Part shown: piece after piece, positions 47,571-59,450 of the stretch
Layout: each line of letters begins with the position of its first letter
How positions within the stretch are numbered: the stretch's first letter is position 1
NCBI GenBank assembly: GCA_015680685.1
Contig: MNCI01005370.1
Coordinates: 211,545-275,544 of the forward strand
Direction: 5' to 3'
DNA from: Gnetum montanum
Taxonomy: Eukaryota > Streptophyta > Gnetopsida > Gnetales > Gnetaceae
DNA: 64,000 nucleotides
Made by a program: the position numbers and the translations under genes
The notes under the pieces: model-generated
The model's input: the letters and a program-made list of their open reading frames with translations, nothing else
What the model was told of the DNA's origin: nothing
Databases searched by the model: none

Positions 47571-49184
47571 TGCAATGACCTTGGAACTGTGTTTTCCCTT
47601 CCTATAGTCATGTCTAAAGAAGGGGCATCTTTGACATTGAGGAGGTCCCTCAATGCTGTTGGAAATAGTAGCACAAGTAACGTTTGTGGGTTGTTGCTAT
47701 GGTGTAGACACTTCAAGAACAGTTGGTGGTGATGTAGAAGGAGGGAAAAGATGAGAATGTTGAAATTTAGAAGAAGTGTAAGGTACACAAGGCGGTGGTT
47801 GTGTTGAGGATATGGGTTGATAGTACTGAGAAGAATAATAATGTGGCGAGATAGAGTATGTTGACCCAGTCATGAAAATAGGATGTTGAACTAGATAAGC
47901 ATTTGGATTCGGATGATACGAAGGGTATCCCCAGTTTAGGGATGACTTCCTTCATGACTAGGATTGTTGCCACTATGATCGGACACAATATCTCTGTATG
48001 AAATTTGGGTGTAACGTGATTCCCCAATGCTCATATAAATGTAACAAGATTGGGCATTGGCCCTTGGGGTGATCGTATAGGCAAATGCTGCATTCATACA
48101 TATGATTGGCAGTTGAGCTTTTATTTTCTTCATCCCTTCTTTCTGATTGTCTAATGATATTTTGTCCTACTTTTTGGATTTTTAAAACTCTATCTCCAAT
48201 AATATTGATATATTCTCCACACTTTTTATGCATCCATTCTAGCATCTTATTGATATTTTCCTTGATTTCACCTAATGATTATTGTACTGGCAAAGATGGT
48301 TCTTCCTCCTTGAAATAGATTGATTTCTCCTTTTTATGATTATGGACCTCTATTAAGTTGAGATTTTGGTCCTATTGATGTTTTTCAACACTCTCCCATC
48401 TAGCCATTTCTCCTTCTTATTTTGCTACCCTCTTAATAACCTCTTGGAATTGATGGGTTCGTAGTTCATATAGTTGACCTTGGGCATACTTCCCTAGGGT
48501 CTCTCTTGTTTCATCACGAAGCCCATCAATGATATGGTACATTAGCCTTTCCTCGGAGAACTCATGGCCTGGACAGTTGTTTAACAATGCATAATATCTT
48601 TCTAAGGCCATGTCCAAGGGTTCATGTTGTGCTTGTTTCCACTCTTGGATTTTTTTCCTCAAGGTCGACACTATTGCGTAAGTTTGATATCTTTCATTAA
48701 AGAGTTCTACTATTGTTGGCCAATGTCAAATTGAATTTTTTTTTAATGATCTATACCATACTTTTGCTTGGCCAACGAGTGTCATAGGAAAGAGCTTGAG
48801 TTTTTGCCAATCATTATCAATGTTGTTCCATGCATAGGCATTGTAGAAGGCTTGTAAATGTTGTTGCGGATCTAAGTCATAACCTCCTGAGAAATTGGGA
48901 AAGTTGTTTAAATCAAGCCTAGGTAGGAGGCTCTCTTTACGATGCCTACGGAAGATTTGAACAACCTCTTGTAATTGCATTAGGATTGAAGTAGCTAGTA
49001 GGGGTTCATCGTCATCAAGTAAGTTATGCTTTCATGCGTTGGGATGATGCTGCCTTCGTTTATGTTTATAAGAAACCCCCACCTCAGATTGCGTACTCCA
49101 ATCTTCATTGTCATATAATTCGTTGGTTCTCCAATGAATTGCCTCACTAGATGTGGCATTATCATAGTCTTGTAGGAGAGGCAT
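47570..49184 (-). pseudogene. Athila-type Gag, decayed
   Basis: From ATG at 49184 (MPLLQDYDNATSSEAIHW) the frame passes a basic stretch. The capsid core follows (LPRLDLNNFPNFSGGYDLDP, AFYNAYAWNNIDNDWQKLKL, GQAKVWYRSLK), then LERYYALLNNCPGHEFSEER and DGLRDETRETLGKYAQG. A finger CSICLYDHPKGQC (C-x2-C-x3-H-x4-C) lies near 48100, with a Pro/Ser/Tyr-rich tail after it. Stops occur at about 48723, 48414 and 47970. The plus-strand element at 53272-56012 carries the same blocks. Confidence 0.8.
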
Positions 49185-49301
49185 GATTGTGAAATTGTGT
49201 GTGAATTTGTATGTGACTTTTTGTAATTATTTCTTCCTAAAATATATATCGTTAATTCTTTTACAGTGACCTTGTATGATATAACTAATCTAGATAACTA
49301 G

Positions 49302-49325
49302 CATCGTCCCCAGTAGCAGTGCCAA
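49302..49325 (-). other. Primer-binding site, tRNA-Asp type, minus-strand Athila-type element
   Basis: Minus-strand TTGGCACTGCTACTGGGGAC compares with the Athila-style TGGCGCCGTTGCCGGGGAC. It directly follows the LTR end. Confidence 0.7.
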
Positions 49326-49482
49326 TGATGAGTGGCGAGGTACCCCTACACTCAACCGTACAAATACCAATGCTTCACGCACGATCTGGTCAAACTCCAC
49401 AAACAGACTAGTTGTGGTATCTAGACAGTTACTCATAGATCATAGTTCATTTTCTTCCCACCTAGACTAGTATTAGCTTTGT
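49326..49482 (-). repeat. 5' LTR remnant of the minus-strand Athila-type element
   Basis: Matches 41698-41858 (GGCGAGGTACCCCTACACTC..., CTAGACTAGTATTAGCTTTGTCA). It breaks off exactly at TTTGTCA, where copia LTR sequence starts. Confidence 0.82.
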
Positions 49483-49735
49483 CAAAACATCTTCTTTTGG
49501 CTTGTAGATTTTTTTTCTAATTGAGACTTTATGTCATTTGAGATCAGCATCTCAACTCTCATTTTGTCATCCCAACTCTTGTCTTGACAACTCAACTCTT
49601 GTTGTCACAATATCATCTTGTCACTTTAAAGCTCATGATTGTGCTCTTATCATGTTCTTTATTAGCCTTGAAAAACTGCAAGCACATCCTCCACATTCTC
49701 CATTTCTAAGGTTTTGAAATACTAAAAGGTCAACA
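49483..49735 (-). repeat. 3' LTR remnant of copia element
   Basis: Matches 61083-61369 (CTTCTTTTGGCTTGTAGA..., CAACTCTTGTTGTCACAAT, TCTAAGGTTTTG). Only about 250 of roughly 1130 bases remain; the rest is cut at 49482. Confidence 0.82.
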
Positions 49736-49752
49736 ATTTCCCCCTTTTTGGT
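49736..49752 (-). other. Polypurine tract of copia element
   Basis: Minus-strand CAAAAAGGGGGAAAT lies directly before the LTR start TGTTGACC. Confidence 0.8.
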
Positions 49753-51736
49753 GATGTCCAAAAATTGAGAAAATGGGTTAGCATAATCCATAATATCATA
49801 TGATTAATCAATTTAAAGTCATACACATTTATAAATATATATATCTATCTAAGGATGACAAGGAGATGAATAGCCATTAATGAGTATACATCCTTCAACA
49901 TAGGTTTTAAAGGGCTAAAAAATATCCTATTAAGAGCTACCCAAACTTATAAAGCACATCACATAAATCATAAGCCAATTAAGCATAAGGAGACATAATT
50001 AGAGTCTTTCAAATGAGAATCTATAATATTTTGATTTAGGACCAAATGTTGAGCTTTGAATATTAAGTATCATGTTTCTAAAATAATGAATGATAAGCCA
50101 TTAGTAAAAAAAATTACTATTCACTATATAGGCCAAGATTTTATGATTATGAAGACTATATCCATAATAAATGCCAAGTCTTAACAAATAATCTTCACCA
50201 AATATCCAATACACATATCTTATGATCTTATGATAAACATCTTCTCCCCCTTTTTGAACATCATCAAAAAGATACCATAAGTATATTTCATTACCAAGGA
50301 GAGAGAAACAACATATTTTTCTTTAAATGCCTTAGATAGAAAATTCATAAGAAGTTAAAATGACTTAATCTTATCAAACCAAAAAAATATTAGGCACAAT
50401 CAATCATATTCTTAAGCAATTTGATACAACCACATCAATTTCAAGAGTTTGCATCAATGAAGGTCATTTTTAGGGAAAAGGTCCAAAAAAAATTATTAAA
50501 ATTAGCTTACACTTTTACCTTAGAAAGTTTACTAGATTTCAATATGAATAAACATTTCTGGCTCATTTTCTAGTGCTAGAAGTGAAAGTCTTATAGCTTG
50601 AGTGTCTTTTAATGAGATTCTTTGAAGACTCCCCCTACATCAGTGGACCAAAAGACAATGACTATTGATGACATACAGGCTCCCTCTGCATAAGCGCTTC
50701 CAGCTTTTGCAATGCATCTACTACTTGAAATTCCTTCCTTTGGTAATATTTCCTTTTTATATATGCATTTAGACCCTATGTTGTGAATTTTTGTACCTTG
50801 ATCCTCCATTGAGACAAATCACATCAATATTCATTAAAACTTTGATGGTCATATGCTTTCATCGATAGCTCAACATTTTGCAAGATCAAGTGAGATTTTC
50901 TTTGGATAACCAAGGATTTCCAAGAGCATCCATTCCATGAATTTCATATCTACTGACATTTGTAAACATAAAATAATTGACACTAAGTCTAACAAGCAAA
51001 GGAATAAGGACTTACCATTAGTTACCTTGCTTGATTAATGGAGTTTGAGATGAGATCCTCCATCATAGAGTGCCTCCTTATAATGCAACTATTTCTTACC
51101 TTTTCTTTCATCAACATCTTTGTTTGAATCTTCAAACTCATGTGATTTTCCTTCATGTTCATGTTCTCTAAAATGAAAGGGTTGATAATTTTTTCTAGGT
51201 ATGAGTCCTAATCCTTTAATTTCATTAGAGGCTATTCTTTCCTCTTGTTCATTGGTTCTCCAAGCTTTTGTACCCTACAAGTTATACATACTAGATTCCT
51301 CTTGACAAGACCAAGTAGCCACATTATTTTTCTCTATATATGGTTTATAATAACCTTGTTCATGTTCACATACTTTACAACAAAAATATAGGGTATCTCT
51401 AGTTTGGATAGGATTGTCAAACCTAGTCTTGTTTCTCCTTTTAGATGATACCAAACCTATACAAACGTTCTTTTAAGAAGCCTCTCTAGATCTTCTTCAT
51501 TATGCTAATTTTGAGGCACTTCCAAATTCTTGCTAGTCCTTGTATCTTGTATTTCTCTACACTTTTGCTCATATGAATGGATTAGTAATTAAACCTCAAC
51601 CTTTACATATGAGAGTTTCCTTTTCAAAGTGGAGCATATAGTATAGAGTTTAGAAATTTCATTATATTTTCTATGCATATCTTCTCTTTATTTTTTAAGT
51701 AAATAATGTAGAGTAATAATTTCTTCACATAATTCA
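49753..51736 (-). other. Copia interior without recognisable pol
   Basis: Short minus-strand pieces such as KCREIQDTRTSKNLEV and EEDLERLLKERLYRFG near 51600-51450 look coiled-coil-like and may be the Gag tail. No integrase, RT or RNase H motif is seen down to the polypurine tract. Confidence 0.5.
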
Positions 51737-52051
51737 TTATACCTTTAGATTCTTTAAGAACCTTTGTAGAAGTTTCATGTGTAAGAGCCATGCATATAAG
51801 ATGTGAATATGTTGTAGTATCATCAGCTTCCTCCTCACTCTATTCATCATCCCAACTAGTGTAAGAAATTTTCTTTTTTGTATCAGCTTTAGATTGGTCC
51901 TTCTTTGAAGACCTACAACACTTGAACATTTAGAGGCCACATGGCCTCTACCATCATAAATCCAACATTCTATAGAGGATGCATCAAGATTTAAACTTTT
52001 AAAATTCTTATCTCTTTCCTTACCTTTGGTGCTAGGTTGGTTGAAGCTTTT
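51737..52051 (-). pseudogene. Copia Gag, C-terminal part with mutated zinc knuckle
   Basis: Continues Gag from the other side of the Athila insertion in the same frame. It reads SFNQPSTKGKERDKNFKS, then CWIYDGRGHVASKC. This is the CCHC knuckle spacing C-x2-C-x4-H-x4-C with the second Cys changed to Tyr. A lysine-rich tail follows. Confidence 0.75.
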
Positions 52052-53128
52052 TGATGAGACGCGATTTGCATGAGCGGTGATATAGCGTACGCGATATTGC
52101 AGCTGCTGTGATATCACATCCCATGCAATATCTCTTACGCAATATCGTGTCGTCCCCTACGATATCACATACACGATATCGCGGTCCGCTGCCATATCTA
52201 TAAATAAGAGGTGACACTCCCATTATTTTCCATCCTAGTCTAGAAGTAGGGAAACTCTGGCAGTTTGATCACTCCAGAGATAGAATATTTTCCATGTACC
52301 TGCAGTAGGAGTCCAAAAGTGAATGGATCTTTATTCGAGCAACATTGTACCTGAACACAAGTTGTGTATGGCAATAAATACGAACTTCCTGGATAAACCT
52401 TGCAGTGCATGGAATAGTATTTTATTTATTTTTTTCTCTCTCACCTTTAAACTCCTAAAATGCAGTATGAGTACGACTTGATTACGAGCATCTAAGGATG
52501 TGTATGGTTAGTCAAGGAATCAGCTGCTCATCGCATGTGGTATGAGTACGACTTGATTACGAGCATCTAGTATGACTACTTGGTAACCCAGTGGTGTATC
52601 CAGGATCTATGCTTGGTAATCCCAGTGGTAGTTAAAAACCCTGATGTGTATGGTTAGTCAAGGAATCGGCTGCTCATCACACTTAGGCTAGATAGATTCT
52701 CTCAACCCTTTCCTCCTAGTTAAGTGCCTCAGTATGACCACTTCGAGCACATGCGTTACGCGTGGTGATCCTAGTGACATTTAGCGTTTGGTAGCCACGG
52801 TTGCATCGGTTTAGGGTGTGTACGGTAAGTGGGAATAGATGCTGACGCTAGGTAATTTAGACTTAGTCATTAGTTAGAGTTAGTTAGTTTCTCAACCCTT
52901 CACCTTGATAACATAGGAGAAAAACATAAAAAGACTATAAAAATCATATACCTCAAACTTACTTAACCATACACCATGACAACTACAAGTAAGTTTGGGA
53001 AGATAATGAATGGTTAACCTTAAGTGTTCCATGAGGCCTGTAGGCATTTAGTCTATGGAGTTTGACTGGATCATGCGTGCTACGCTCATTTTGTATGGTT
53101 GAGTGTAGGGGTACCTCACCACTCATCA
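52052..53128 (+). repeat. 5' LTR of plus-strand Athila-type element
   Basis: Begins TGATGAGACGCG and ends CACTCATCA. It holds GATATC palindromes at 52078-52185, a TATA box at 52199-52206, and a 76-bp direct repeat (units from 52464 and 52540) with GTATGAGTACGACTTGATTA. It is 62 bases longer than the 3' LTR, mostly from an extra palindromic module. Confidence 0.92.
52199..52206 (+). promoter_or_regulatory. TATA box of Athila LTR (5')
   Basis: TATAAATA in CCATATCTATAAATAAGAGG, just after the palindrome cluster. The same context occurs at 58521-58528 and, reversed, at 42432-42425, so it is conserved across copies. Confidence 0.75.
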
Positions 53129-53148
53129 TTGGCATCGTTGTCGGGGAC
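53129..53148 (+). other. Primer-binding site, tRNA-Asp type, plus-strand Athila-type element
   Basis: TTGGCATCGTTGTCGGGGAC abuts the LTR end. It matches TGGCGCCGTTGCCGGGGAC with C-to-T type changes. Confidence 0.78.
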
Positions 53149-53271
53149 TAAGTGTTTGTGCGCTAAGTAGGACATAAGAGATCATTCACATGGTTGGGAG
53201 CTTTAATGAACCTTAGGGTTAATCATAAGAAAAATAATATAATGGTAAAATCATCACATCTATAAGACATC

Positions 53272-56012
53272 ATGTCTTCTTCTTCTTGTTCTCACAAGAG
53301 CAACTCATCACCTAAGGATAATACAAAAGACAATCGGCAATCAAAAACCCATAGCCTAAATCAGCCAAGTCCTAAACAATACTGGATAGTATATACTCAT
53401 CCCAATGAGTATGTTCCTAACTTTACCTTTATCCTCCATCAAGATGAACAGATGCACTGGAGAGATTTTCATGGTAACATAGTGTTACCACCAGATCATG
53501 CAATCTCCAACATGCTTCTCCATGCCTTGGCATAGATTGACATGACAAAATTATATGCTAAATACGTTATGGAAGACTTTGACACGAGGGATTATCATCC
53601 CACAGAAGCACAACGTATGAGGGACACAAGGCAGGAGAGCCAACATACACAGTTGAAGGGCAAAGGCCCACATGTCCTTAGCGAAACTAGAGATGATGGA
53701 CCCATTATCACGGGTTCTCTATCAAGAGATGTTCCCCCTCCTAACGATAGTGAGGAGGTTGGGTATCAGAACCTATGATCAACGATACATAACACTGGTT
53801 CTGATGCCTGTGAACACCAGTTGTTCACAGAGGGAACAACAACAAAAGACAAGGATGGGCACTCTGATCGTCACCATGATCAGGGCTGAAGCAGCCAAAG
53901 AGAAGGTAGGAAGCATCACCACAGCAATGGTTCTCCTTCTTCTTCTCCTTCTTCTCATCACTCACCTTCTCCTTCCACATCAGGGTGCAATCATGAAGAG
54001 CATAACGAAGAGGATAAAGGTAAGGAAAATGAGAGACCTCGACGAGAGAGTCGAGAGAGAGGACAAGGGCATGAACAAAGGGAGAGTAGAGAACAACGAA
54101 GACATCATGGGCATCATGAAAGAGATGATCATGACAAAGCCCTACTCGCAACCCGAAGTATGCTTGACATAATGGAGGCAGTTAAGATCCCAACAAAGCA
54201 TTTAAAGGATAGTCAGATCAAGCGTTTAGACATGAACAACATCCCACGATTTGAAGGGGGATACAACGCTGATCCTCAACATCATTTACAGGCATTCCAT
54301 GATGCCTGCACCTTGCAAAACATTGAGAATGAGTGGTAGAAGCTTAAGTTATTTCCCAGGACACTCACCAAGGAAGCAGAGAGCTGGTACCAGTCCTTAT
54401 AACCGGAAACCATTAGGAGGTGGAGTGCGATGCTAGAACTCTTCAATGATAAGTATCAAACATACTCCAAAGTGTCCAATTTGTGTAAGTAGATCCAAGG
54501 ATGGAAGAGGGCATTCATGAATCCTTGGATGCTACCATGGCCCACTACTACACATTGTTACATCGTTGCCCGGGCCATGGATACTCACAGTGGGATCAAC
54601 TCCACCACATTGTGGATGGGCTCAAACATGAAACAAGGAGAACCCTTGGGACTTATGCCCAAGGGATACTATCACAACTTAGAGCCCATGAAGTTCATCG
54701 ATTGTTGGAGCAAGTAGCAAATGAAGAAGGGGAACTACGAAAAAGGGAAAGTGCGGAAGAATACAATCGTGATCCCTCTCTTCGAAAGAAGGGAGTGAAA
54801 TTTTGTGATGAAGAGGATGAGTCACCAATCGAAGAGTTCGTGAATAGGAAAACCTTGCCGATTCAAAAGTTAACAACAGAATTAGAGGCTAAGGTAGATG
54901 ACGTATGGAGTTCCTTAGACTCTAGACTTGAAACTATCTTGAAAATCATAGAACAATCTAAGTCAGAATAAAGTAGTGAAAAAGGTAAAACAAAGCGGAA
55001 AGATTTAGGCCCTGCACATAACAAGGGTAAGGAAAAAATCACTAACTCCGATGTGGTTGTGGATTCAGATTTAGACGATGATGGTGGGTGTGAGATCTGC
55101 CACTATGACCATCCTAAGGGATGTTGTCCAATTATCTCACATCTACAAGAGTCTAGGGTGTATGCGCTTAATCCAAGACTCAACCAACAACAGAAACCCC
55201 GTAGATTACCTTATCCCCAAGGTAACCCAAGGCAATTCCACCAACCGTTAACGTATTATCCAAGTGGAACTCCACCAAAACCCATCGGACAACATTAGTA
55301 GTGGCAATACCCACAGTCATGGGGGATGCCACCACCAACACAACAGTACCCTTACCGGTAGCATGATCCTTATGGTTATTATGTGCAGCAGCCAATTTCT
55401 CTGAGTGACTCTATAGGTCACACAACGCCCCACCTTTACTACCAAGTTTGGAAGTACTTTAGAAGGACTCCTTCTCCTCCAGGAGACACTCCATACCCAT
55501 ACCATCCTCCTAATCCATCCGCACCTCTTCCACCAGTAGTAGTTCCCATAACACCTCCTGCTCCAACAATGCAAGGGAAACTTCCTCCTCAACCGCAGCA
55601 ACGTCATGCTACAAGAGATGTAAATATTCAACCTGCTGTTGGTTCTAACAACTGTAAAAAGAGAAGACCCTTCTTCAGAACCAAAAGCCTAGACAAACTC
55701 TTGCAACAACAAGCAGTTGAGCCCATGAACACTCCTTCACCATCTAACACTTCGGAGCACCCTTCGGTCCAACAGAGCTTAACACATACAGTTATGTTAA
55801 CGCATACAATAACCGACTAGATCAAGGTAGGGCACCTTCCCAGGAAACTAACTGACCCTGGGAGTCCCTTAATCTACCTTCAAGTCACTAGAAATGAACC
55901 ACATAGGGCTCTTCTTGACTCAGGTTCTGGAGTCAACTTAATTTCACGAGAGATGTATTACGCCTAGAACCTGCCACAACTTAAGAAGAGCAACATCCAA
56001 CTAAAGCTGGCA
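53272..56012 (+). pseudogene. Athila-type Gag-protease, decayed
   Basis: Starts MSSSSCSHKSNSSPKDNTK. A charged Arg/Glu/His-rich region lies at about 53950-54120. The capsid core follows (LDMNNIPRFEGGYNADPQ, AFHDACTLQNIENEW, SWYQSL), then a second core part (54501-54971, MAHYYTLLHRCPGHGYSQ, DGLKHETRRTLGTYAQG). A finger CEICHYDHPKGCC lies near 55090. A Pro-rich linker spans 55383-55820, and a protease start RALLDSGSGVNLISREM lies near 55910-55960. Frame changes near 53780 and 54490 and several stops break it. The gap at 56013 removes the rest of the protease. Residue blocks match the minus-strand copy closely. Confidence 0.82.
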
Positions 56013-56883
56013 NNNNNNNNNNNNNNNNNNNNNNNNNNNNNNNNNNNNNNNNNNNNNNNNNNNNNNNNNNNNNNNNNNNNNNNNNNNNNNNNNNNNNNNN
56101 NNNNNNNNNNNNNNNNNNNNNNNNNNNNNNNNNNNNNNNNNNNNNNNNNNNNNNNNNNNNNNNNNNNNNNNNNNNNNNNNNNNNNNNNNNNNNNNNNNNN
56201 NNNNNNNNNNNNNNNNNNNNNNNNNNNNNNNNNNNNNNNNNNNNNNNNNNNNNNNNNNNNNNNNNNNNNNNNNNNNNNNNNNNNNNNNNNNNNNNNNNNN
56301 NNNNNNNNNNNNNNNNNNNNNNNNNNNNNNNNNNNNNNNNNNNNNNNNNNNNNNNNNNNNNNNNNNNNNNNNNNNNNNNNNNNNNNNNNNNNNNNNNNNN
56401 NNNNNNNNNNNNNNNNNNNNNNNNNNNNNNNNNNNNNNNNNNNNNNNNNNNNNNNNNNNNNNNNNNNNNNNNNNNNNNNNNNNNNNNNNNNNNNNNNNNN
56501 NNNNNNNNNNNNNNNNNNNNNNNNNNNNNNNNNNNNNNNNNNNNNNNNNNNNNNNNNNNNNNNNNNNNNNNNNNNNNNNNNNNNNNNNNNNNNNNNNNNN
56601 NNNNNNNNNNNNNNNNNNNNNNNNNNNNNNNNNNNNNNNNNNNNNNNNNNNNNNNNNNNNNNNNNNNNNNNNNNNNNNNNNNNNNNNNNNNNNNNNNNNN
56701 NNNNNNNNNNNNNNNNNNNNNNNNNNNNNNNNNNNNNNNNNNNNNNNNNNNNNNNNNNNNNNNNNNNNNNNNNNNNNNNNNNNNNNNNNNNNNNNNNNNN
56801 NNNNNNNNNNNNNNNNNNNNNNNNNNNNNNNNNNNNNNNNNNNNNNNNNNNNNNNNNNNNNNNNNNNNNNNNNNNNNNNNNNN
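56013..56883. other. Assembly gap after protease start
   Basis: Run of 871 N. Any pol remnant could be hidden here only if the true gap is larger. Confidence 0.99.
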
Positions 56884-58435
56884 ATCCACCAGTTTATATG
56901 GTCTCTCTCAGCTTGGAGATGTACAGTCCCCTTCATAATAAGAACTTTAATGAATTGATGACTGGGCATTTCTCAAACTAAGGAAGGACTCAAGGTTTGA
57001 AAAGGGTGTGACTTCAAGGAACTTGATGCATTTGTGTTGGTCATTCTCTTGGATGCTTGGATGTTTTCTTCTTGAGTTTTCTTGCCATTTTGACATCACC
57101 CAATTATCGGAAGCTGAGCTAATAAAAATAATAAGTCTTTGCATGGTGTGGTTCTCATGCATAAAAACACAAAAAAAAATGAAAGTGAGAATTCAAAGCA
57201 CACCCCCTAGACGAAATAAACCTGGGCTACAAGCACTGGTTATGGAACCAAAGATGTTCCCTCTAACTAAGGTCCTTCTCGCTTCCCATTCTCTCCTCAC
57301 TTGTTTCGTCAGAATTGTGATGACTCTTTGGAGATGCATTCTTGTTATTCAAGAGGATGGTTCAGCCAAATGTATTGATGCAAAGTCACTGGATGTGGTT
57401 GGTTTAAGGCCGGATTTGGAATGAGATCTACTAAGTTACATTAATCATAAAACACACAAGGGGCTGTACACCACCTTGTCCTTCAGATTCCATTCCATTC
57501 TCTTCTCTCCATCCTTCTCTCCATTGTTCACCTCATTGCCGATTATATCATTAGTGTGTATATTTTGGTTGACGCATTGTTTTCTTTTTGGTAAATTCTT
57601 GTGGTTAAGACTTTAACTCTTGTTCCAATTGACATTCCCGGAGCCTACGGACTCTTTGAATGTGGGTTTGTCAGGGCATTAGGGGCATGAGCCTGCTTTG
57701 GGGAGGACCCACTGACATTCCTCTTTGGGGCACCAGTTAACTTATTTTCCTTAAACATTTTTGTAATTAATTTTATTTTGTTCATTACCATCTTGACATC
57801 CATTTCCTTGATGCTATAGTTGTCCCTTTTTATCTTCCTTTCTCCATTCTAATGCTACCGGAGGTTTGCGATTAGTCATGGGGGTACAGGGCCCAAATTT
57901 TTTTTATTTTCTTCTAGCCTCGAATTTTTTGATTTTCTTCCTAACCCCTACACCTTCGGTAGTCATCATTAATATATCTCCAGATCCGTATCAGCCATAC
58001 CACAACCTAGCCAATGGACTTACACTGAAGCATGGTATCAATTACATAATGATTCATTTACCCTTGCTAATATACGATTGTGTTGTGTGTGCAGATGGCA
58101 ATCATGCAACAACGGATGGGATCTGGAAGCAAACACATGGAATGGAGCAACACTACAGTAGCTATGCAAGGAGCAAGATCGATGATGCACTTACCGATGG
58201 ACAATGAAAGACGCAATCTTGGCGTTGCCAACAGCAACACTTCTTTCCCTCTTTCTCTTTCTTAGCTGCCAACTGAGGCCTGATGTCATTGTAATAAGGT
58301 GTTCACCCTTGTTGTCATGAATACCAGTTTTGTCAAGTCTTATAACGATGATCCGTTCACATGTCATCCCATTAGTTCCATTCCCCTCAATAATCCCATA
58401 CCTTCCCAATATTTTTTCATTCAGTCATGGGAGTA
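56884..58435 (+). other. 3' interior of Athila-type element, no recognisable gene
   Basis: A 138-codon open stretch (57008-57424) and a short MAIMQQRMGSGSKHMEWSN piece (58095-58265) are readable but carry no domain I know. A pyrimidine-rich part (57480-57540) and a T-rich part (57730-57960) follow. CAGTCATGGGAGTA before the 3' LTR is a weak polypurine tract; the same wording (reversed) borders the LTR at 42543. Confidence 0.45.
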
Positions 58436-59450
58436 TGATGAGACACGATTTCCATGAGCCGCGATATCGCGTCGTCCCCTGCGATATTGCGTATGCGATA
58501 TCATGGTCTATTGCCATATCTATAAATAAGAGGCAGCACTCCCCTTATTTCCCATCCTGGTCTAGAAGTAGGGAAACTCTAGCAATTTGATCACTCCAGA
58601 GATAGAATATTTTCCGTGTGCCCGCAGTAGGAGCCCAAAAGTGAACGGATCCTTATTCAAGAAACATTGTACCTGAACACAAGTTGTGTACGGCAATAAA
58701 GACGAACTTCCTGGATAAACCTTGCAGTGCATGAAATAGGATTTTATTTATTGTTTTCTCTCTCACCCTTAAACTCCTAGAATGCGGTATGAGTACGACT
58801 TGATTACAAACATCTAAGGATATGTACGGTTAGTCAAGGAATCGGCTACTCATCGCATGCGGTATGAGTACGACTTGATTACGAGCATCTAGTGTGACTA
58901 CTTGGTAACCCAATGGTGTATCCAGGATCTACGCTTGGTAATCCCAGTGGTATTCGAACACCCCGATGTATACGGTTAGTCAAGGAATCGGCTGCTCATT
59001 GCACTTAGGCTAGATAGATTCTCTCAACCCTTTCCTCCTAGTTAAGTGCCTCAATATGACCACTTCGAGCACGTGCGTTACGCATGGTGATCCTAGTGAC
59101 GATTAGCATTTGGTAGCCATGGTTGCATCGGTTCAGGGTATGTATAGTAAGTGGGAATGAATGCTGACGCTAGGTAATTTAGACTTAGTCATTAGTTAGA
59201 GTTAGTTAGTTTCTCAACCCTTCACCTCGATAGCATAGGAGAAAAACATAAAAAGACTATAAAAATCATATACCTCGGACTTACTTAACCATACACCGTG
59301 ACAACTACAAGTAAGTCTGGGAAGACAACGAATGGTTAACCTTAAGTGTTCCATGAGGCATGTAGGCATTTAGTTTGCGGAGTTCGACCGGATCGTGCGT
59401 GCTACGCTCGTTTCGTATGGTTGAGTGTAGGGGTACCTCGCCACTCATCA
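58436..59450 (+). repeat. 3' LTR of plus-strand Athila-type element
   Basis: Begins TGATGAGACACG and ends CACTCATCA. TATA box at 58521-58528, palindromes at 58462-58505, 76-bp repeat units from 58787 and 58863. Confidence 0.92.

Larger units (their letters stand above)
41698..49482 (-). mobile_element. Athila-type Ty3 element, gag and env-position ORF, no pol, 5' LTR truncated
   Basis: Minus-strand order: 5' LTR remnant (49482-49326), tRNA-Asp-type primer site, gag (49184-47570), noncoding stretch, env-position ORF (45502-42870), polypurine region, 3' LTR (42542-41698). The primer site and the C-x2-C-x3-H-x4-C finger in Gag point to Athila. RT, RNase H and integrase are not found in the roughly 2 kb between the two ORFs, so pol has been lost. 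The 5' LTR is cut at 49482, where copia sequence begins. Confidence 0.82.
52052..59450 (+). mobile_element. Athila-type element with perfect CTTTT target-site duplication, gag-pro only
   Basis: 5' LTR 52052-53128 and 3' LTR 58436-59450 are flanked by CTTTT at 52047-52051 and 59451-59455. The tRNA-Asp-type primer site follows the 5' LTR. Gag and protease occupy 53272-56012, ending in an assembly gap. The 1.55 kb after the gap has no pol. Total visible length is 7.4 kb including 871 N, against the much longer coding content of an autonomous Athila. It is inserted in the copia gag and is therefore younger than that element. Confidence 0.92.

Noticed and set aside
55981-56969. Long minus-strand ORFs across the second N run
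   Set aside because: Same artefact; the real coding strand here is plus (Gag-protease).
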